Below the pieces are notes generated by a model. That model was not told the origin of the DNA and did not search any database. It saw only the letters and a list, made by a program, of their open reading frames with translations. Shown here in pieces: positions 5,189 through 8,368 of a stretch of DNA of 8,368 bases (position 1 is the first letter of the stretch; each line of letters opens with the position of its first letter). The stretch covers positions 1 through 8,368 of the forward strand of contig QMZJ01000051.1 in NCBI GenBank assembly GCA_003663115.1. Reading direction: 5' to 3'. Made by a program: the position numbers and the translations under genes. The stretch comes from Candidatus Altarchaeales archaeon. GTDB taxonomy: Archaea; Altiarchaeota; Altiarchaeia; IMC4; QMZM01.

Positions 5189-6676
5189 ATGTCCAAGAAA
5201 AATTTAATCGGGGTTTCGATATTGTTGTGCATTTTTGTTATTAACGGCATTAATGCGCATCCTATTAATTATATAACCCTAGAAAACAAGTTTAATGCGA
5301 GGATGGAGATTACGGATTTATACGTAGTAGACTTGAATAATGACGGATCTAAGGAGATAATCGCCACCTCCTATGACAGCAAGGTCTATCTGTTGGACTC
5401 GGCAGCAAATAAGATATGGCAATATGACGCAAAAGCCTATGTCTATTCCGTAAATGCGATAGATATGGAAAACGATGGACTGCCGGAGATAGTTGCCGGA
5501 TCCTCCCGTATTCACATTCTAGACTTCAACAGGACCGTGTTAAGGAGATCCCAAAGGTTAGACCCTGTTAAGAGGATGGTGGTAGGTGACTTTGATCTGG
5601 ACGGTTTCGATGATATAATGGTCAGCACCGGTAGAATTCGTAGCAATACCGTGTATATATTTAATAATAAATTCGAGATCCTGTGGCAAAAGAGCGTCAG
5701 AGGGGAATTTCCCTGGGGCATAGCGATGGGGGATCTGGATAATGACGGAAAAAAGGAGGTCATAATCGGTGGTTCCGAGATTCTTGTTTATGATGCCGAC
5801 AAGAACCTGGCATGGGGCTTCAAACCGGATGGCGGGGTCGGGGATCTACTTGTTGAAGATATAGACGATGACGGAAAAAAGGAGGTGTTGGTTGGTTCCT
5901 ATTCAACTTTCTATGTCCTTACAAATGATGGAGGATTAAAATGGAGTTATAAGACAAAAAGCACGGTAAAGAGCATTCATGTAACGGACCTCGAACACGA
6001 TGGAAAGAAGGAGATCATAATAGGTTCCGATAAAGCCTATTTATTCGACGCTAAGGGAGATCTTATCTGGAGTTTCAACACCTCCGGTGATGTGAATTTC
6101 GTTCATTCGGGGGATCTAAACTGGGATGACACAGAGGAGGTAGCCGTAGGATCAAAACGTATATATGTCCTCGGAAAGGATGGTAACGTACAATGGGAAT
6201 ATGAACCGTACAGGGCGGCAATGAAGTTATTGATTACTGACGTAGATAACGACGGAAGAAATGATCTGGTGGTGGGTGGACTGGATAATACAGTCTATCT
6301 CTTTAAGGCGAGGGAGGTCTACATAAGGGGAATACAATCCTATTCTCTCTATGAAGAGGCAGAGGAGCTCTACAATAAAGGTAACTATTCGGGTGCAAAA
6401 TCAAAGATAGAAGAGGCAATATACATAAGAGATAGATGGAACATTGGCAAATGTAAAGAGGATACAGAAAAATGCGATTCTTTACTTCAAAAAATCAACG
6501 AGAAGTTACCCTCCACGACCACAACAACCACAACAACTACCACATTGCCCATTACAACAACCATCGAAGAAACAACCACTACCACACTGCCCGGTGGAGA
6601 CGGTACGGGATTCATAATACCCGCAGTTATCATAATTCTGGTAGCGGTAATGATCTACCTCATCAGAAGGAGGTGA
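5189..6676 (+). CDS. Membrane-anchored FG-GAP/VCBS-like calcium-loop beta-propeller surface protein
   Basis: A 495-residue secreted protein. Residues 1-23 are a signal peptide with a likely cut after I-N-A. Residues 40-376 hold eight acidic loops of the D-x-[DN]-x-D-G type, starting at D48, D92, D134, D182, D224, D267, D309 and D351, about 42-48 residues apart. These are the calcium-binding blade loops of FG-GAP/VCBS/integrin-alpha-like propellers, often with a W-x-[YF] strand before each. The seventh loop (D-L-N-W-D-D) lacks the final Gly. Residues 384-440 form a helical, TPR-like spacer with C422 and C429, a possible disulfide. A Thr stalk (441-467), a membrane helix (about 474-492) and R-R-R follow. 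The propeller therefore faces outside, probably binding glycans or proteins. The stop codon directly abuts that of the convergent stalk gene. Confidence 0.88.
   Translation: MSKKNLIGVSILLCIFVINGINAHPINYITLENKFNARMEITDLYVVDLNNDGSKEIIATSYDSKVYLLDSAANKIWQYDAKAYVYSVNAIDMENDGLPEIVAGSSRIHILDFNRTVLRRSQRLDPVKRMVVGDFDLDGFDDIMVSTGRIRSNTVYIFNNKFEILWQKSVRGEFPWGIAMGDLDNDGKKEVIIGGSEILVYDADKNLAWGFKPDGGVGDLLVEDIDDDGKKEVLVGSYSTFYVLTNDGGLKWSYKTKSTVKSIHVTDLEHDGKKEIIIGSDKAYLFDAKGDLIWSFNTSGDVNFVHSGDLNWDDTEEVAVGSKRIYVLGKDGNVQWEYEPYRAAMKLLITDVDNDGRNDLVVGGLDNTVYLFKAREVYIRGIQSYSLYEEAEELYNKGNYSGAKSKIEEAIYIRDRWNIGKCKEDTEKCDSLLQKINEKLPSTTTTTTTTTTLPITTTIEETTTTTLPGGDGTGFIIPAVIIILVAVMIYLIRRR
6509..6589 (+). repeat. Thr-rich stalk of the propeller protein
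   Basis: Residues 441-467 are almost all Thr, broken by L-P and I-E-E. Thr codons are mixed (ACG, ACC, ACA, ACT) rather than a pure triplet repeat. Such stalks are usually O-glycosylated spacers holding a domain away from the membrane. Confidence 0.85.
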
Positions 6677-7525
6677 TTATCTTTTCTCCAGCCGCTCCTT
6701 ATGCTTACTTGGCTTTTTCGGTGACTTCTTCACTCTCTTAGGTCTCTTTTTTCGGGCCTCTCTACGAGCCTTTAATTCCTTATTAAGCTTCTTGACGTTC
6801 TCAAGCTCCTCCTTTATTATCTTCTTCTTCTCCTCGAAGCTCTTATGTGTTTTCTCTTCTCCTCTGGATCTATCCTTAACGATATCCTCGGTCTCCTCAA
6901 CCCTTCTGAATCTACTGTAGAGGACATACAAGACTGCTATCACAAGCAGGCCAGCAGAAAGGACAATAAAGATATTCAGTCCATCGGACTCCTCAGCCAA
7001 TGTGGTAGTTGTCACGGGGATGGTGGTAGTTGTGCTGGTTGTCGTAACCCTGGTTGTGGTAGTAGTCGAAGTCGTAGTTGTTGTAGGAGAAGTGGTAGTC
7101 GTAGTTGTTGTAGTGCTTGTCGTAGTAGTAGTTGTAGTCGTTGTTGTTGTGGATGGCTCACAGTATATCACAGAAAGACTCACCTCCTGGCTCCGATATC
7201 CCGACTTAGTCAATTTTATCTCATACTCCCCCGTATCAGCCGGAATAAAGGATGCCCTTCCATCAGAGTCCGTTAGGATTTCCCCCACAGAGATACCTCC
7301 AAGGTAGATATCTACCCTAACTCTGGGTATGGGGTTATCGCCTCGATCCGTGGTTCTTATCGTTACCTCCTTTCCCGTGCAGTTCCCTGAGATATTAACC
7401 TCGAAATGTCTTCTATGGGGGAGGGTGGTTGTCTGACCATAACCTAGGATACTCAGGTATCCTGCCAAAAATGTAAATACCAGCAAAAACAAAACAGATG
7501 TCCTGAAAATGTTCCTTAATCTCAT
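6677..7525 (-). CDS. Surface protein: Ig-like domain, Thr stalk, membrane helix, basic coiled-coil tail
   Basis: A 282-residue type I membrane protein. The ATG at 7525 is preferred over a GTG at 7537 because GGGTGA lies just before it; spacing is only two bases, so this is tentative. Residues 5-30 form a signal peptide. Residues 40-122 form a small beta-sandwich resembling carboxypeptidase-regulatory/PEGA-like domains (I-P-R-V-R-V-D-I-Y-L, L-T-D-S-D-G-R-A, then G-E-Y-E-I-K-L-T-K-S-G-Y). C49 and C122 bracket it and may form a disulfide. Thr/Ser stalk 126-175 follows, then a membrane helix about 184-203. The cytoplasmic tail of about 78 residues is unusual: a charged coiled coil (about 228-258) then a Lys/Arg-rich end (K-K-R-P-K-R-V-K-K). 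Function unknown; adhesion or envelope anchoring to an intracellular partner is a guess. It lies downstream of the Cys-rich surface gene on the same strand. Confidence 0.85.
   Translation of the reverse strand: MRLRNIFRTSVLFLLVFTFLAGYLSILGYGQTTTLPHRRHFEVNISGNCTGKEVTIRTTDRGDNPIPRVRVDIYLGGISVGEILTDSDGRASFIPADTGEYEIKLTKSGYRSQEVSLSVIYCEPSTTTTTTTTTTTSTTTTTTTTSPTTTTTSTTTTTRVTTTSTTTTIPVTTTTLAEESDGLNIFIVLSAGLLVIAVLYVLYSRFRRVEETEDIVKDRSRGEEKTHKSFEEKKKIIKEELENVKKLNKELKARREARKKRPKRVKKSPKKPSKHKERLEKR
7001..7150 (-). repeat. Long Thr/Ser stalk tract of the Ig-like surface protein
   Basis: Fifty residues (126-175) of nearly pure Thr with scattered Ser and Pro. In DNA the plus strand is a G/T-rich quasi-repeat (gttgtagtt-like) with shuffled synonymous codons. 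It may be prone to length change by slippage. Confidence 0.85.
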
Positions 7526-7568
7526 TGTCACCCGCACACAACTCTTATGTATCTATTTACTTTTTTGG

Positions 7569-7580
7569 AAATATATATTT
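7569..7580 (-). promoter_or_regulatory. Probable TATA box for the Ig-like surface protein
   Basis: AAATATATATTT lies in the 61-base gap between the two minus-strand surface genes, centred about 49 bases before the ATG at 7525. This predicts a leader of about 20 bases holding the GGGTGA ribosome-binding sequence (7528-7533). The sequence is self-complementary, so direction comes only from context. Confidence 0.45.
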
Positions 7581-7586
7581 TTCAGA

Positions 7587-8368
7587 TCAAACACCTCCTT
7601 CAATCTCATCCTTTAGATCCTCTATATCGCTCTTCTCTTTTCCTTTTGGGTATCTCGTATATATAAGATATAAAACAGATAGCAATAGTACCTCGGCAAA
7701 CACTATTGTAAACGGGTTTATGTCTATACCCCTGGGTACTAAAGGCATTGTTGTAGTTGTCACTGGAATGGTGCTGGTCACCGTAACTGTTGTCGCAGTT
7801 GTTGTCGCAGTTGTAATCTGTTTAATAACTGTTGTACTCGTGGTAGTTACAGCGATTGTGGTCACGGGACAGGGCGGACAGGGACCGCCACAGTCTATTC
7901 CTTCTTCACCCTGATTCTGAATTCCGTCTGTACATGAGGGACAGGGTTTACAGGGCCCTCCGCAGTCTATGCCTTCCTCACACGCACCATCATGACAGTT
8001 CTGGATTCCATCGAAACAGCTCGGCATTGGCTTTGCCCCGTAACTACCACCTCCATGACCTCCACCGCCTCCACCCCCACGGTACAGAATGGTAGTAGTG
8101 GTAGTAGTCGGAGCAGATTCCTGCTTTATCGAGAAGGCACTAAAGGAATCCGTTTCTATAGTAAATAACTCTTTATCTGTATCCTTAGTTATTCCACTAC
8201 TTACCTTCTGCCAGCTCCCAGAGCAATTTCTGTCTAGGAAATTCCAGTTACCACACTTATAGACCTCAAGATAATTCTCATTTGTATATCCGGTCCCGGA
8301 ATAGCTCAGGTTTAATGTGGCATTTTCGATCACGTATGAATTATTTATTGCATATACCACCAGGTACC
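7587..8368 (-). CDS. Partial surface protein: PGF-pre-PGF-like domain, Cys-rich repeats, Thr stalk, membrane anchor
   Basis: This is the C-terminal 259 codons of a larger gene; the frame stays open through the right edge and the true start is outside. Numbering from the GTG at 8360: residues 16-80 end in D-S-F-S-A-F-S-I and carry W-Q-K-V-S-S, resembling the PGF-pre-PGF domain of archaeal surface proteins. Then come a short Thr run (85-90), a Gly-rich linker (95-105), two Cys-rich units ending E-G-I-D-C-G-G-P-C-x-P-C (115-164), a Thr stalk (167-204), a membrane helix (about 214-234), and a short tail that is basic then acidic. The Cys-rich unit (C-x-D-G-I-Q-N ... G-G-P-C) is common in extracellular proteins of archaea and some bacteria and is probably disulfide-bonded. 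The N-terminal part, likely the functional domain, is not visible. Confidence 0.85.
   Translation of the reverse strand, partial: YLVVYAINNSYVIENATLNLSYSGTGYTNENYLEVYKCGNWNFLDRNCSGSWQKVSSGITKDTDKELFTIETDSFSAFSIKQESAPTTTTTTILYRGGGGGGGHGGGSYGAKPMPSCFDGIQNCHDGACEEGIDCGGPCKPCPSCTDGIQNQGEEGIDCGGPCPPCPVTTIAVTTTSTTVIKQITTATTTATTVTVTSTIPVTTTTMPLVPRGIDINPFTIVFAEVLLLSVLYLIYTRYPKGKEKSDIEDLKDEIEGGV
7749..7862 (-). repeat. Thr/Val stalk of the Cys-rich surface protein
   Basis: Residues 167-204 (numbered from the GTG at 8360) are rich in Thr with Val, Ile, Ala and Ser. This is less pure than the stalks of the two neighbouring surface proteins but sits in the same place, directly before the membrane helix. 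Confidence 0.75.
7866..8018 (-). repeat. Two Cys-rich D-G-I-Q-N / D-C-G-G-P-C units
   Basis: Two tandem protein units separated by Pro-Ser. The second is the standard form (D-G-I-Q-N-Q-G-E-E-G-I-D-C-G-G-P-C). The first has N-C-H-D-G-A-C-E-E in place of N-Q-G-E-E, adding one Cys pair. A Gly-rich linker (8046-8078) precedes them. Confidence 0.8.

Noticed and set aside
6472..6741. Plus-strand frame rich in Asn, His and Tyr
   Set aside because: It is the shifted frame across the propeller protein's Thr stalk and runs into the minus-strand gene; no protein signature.
7001..7150. Short quasi-repeats resembling a CRISPR or minisatellite array
   Set aside because: No constant repeat with unique spacers; the pattern is explained by consecutive Thr codons.
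6845..7276. Plus-strand frame rich in Cys, Ser, Gly and Arg over the stalk gene
   Set aside because: Antisense shadow of the Thr stalk; the apparent Cys-rich repeat comes from tgt/agt triplets.
7002..7307. Plus-strand frame encoding a Val-rich protein
   Set aside because: It is the complement of the Thr stalk codons of the minus-strand gene; the composition is an artefact of the antisense frame.
7525..7914. Plus-strand frame across the gap and the Cys-rich gene
   Set aside because: Lies antisense to a gene with clear signal, stalk and anchor logic; low-complexity Val tract only.

Overview
This window looks archaeal. TATA-like boxes sit about 25-30 bases before several start codons, which suggests leaderless or very short-leader transcripts. 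Arginine is written mostly with AGA/AGG, and isoleucine often with ATA. The gene content also fits: a single-domain KaiC-like ATPase, a PAC2-family proteasome-chaperone homologue, a PflX-type radical SAM protein, and three secreted proteins that share a Thr-rich stalk, one C-terminal membrane helix and a short or basic cytoplasmic tail. The lineage cannot be fixed from the sequence alone; a euryarchaeal or uncultivated lineage is a guess.

Layout. (1) 61-1139, + strand: a V4R-domain sensor protein and a KaiC-like ATPase, translationally coupled by a 1-base overlap. This is probably a small ligand-sensing/ATPase module. (2) 1208-3298, + strand: a large unrecognised membrane protein. It has an N-terminal zinc ribbon followed by about nine two-helix repeats (about 18 membrane segments). 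Most repeats carry an intramembrane-edge G-x-His (or Asn) and a Trp-x-x-Glu. (3) 3303-4070, - strand: a PAC2-family protein. It diverges from a PflX-like (COG1313) radical SAM protein at 4108-4989, + strand. The 37-base gap between them holds two interleaved TATA boxes and a 10-base direct repeat. (4) 4990-5188: no protein gene, but a TATA box followed by a GC-rich, strongly self-complementary stretch ending in a T5 run. This is a candidate structured RNA or regulated leader. (5) 5189 to the right edge: a cell-surface cluster with three different ectodomains (a calcium-loop beta-propeller, an Ig/carboxypeptidase-regulatory-like sandwich, and a PGF-pre-PGF-like plus Cys-rich repeat protein). 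All are mounted on Thr stalks with C-terminal membrane anchors.

The best candidates for something undescribed are the zinc-ribbon/tandem two-helix membrane protein, the V4R-KaiC pair (the V4R protein retains all four expected zinc ligands), and the GC-rich RNA candidate. The right-hand cluster reads as cell envelope or adhesion genes. Its cytoplasmic ends differ: a bare RRR, a long basic coiled coil, and a short acidic tail. No RNA gene of a known class, CRISPR array, transposase, integrase or attachment site was seen.
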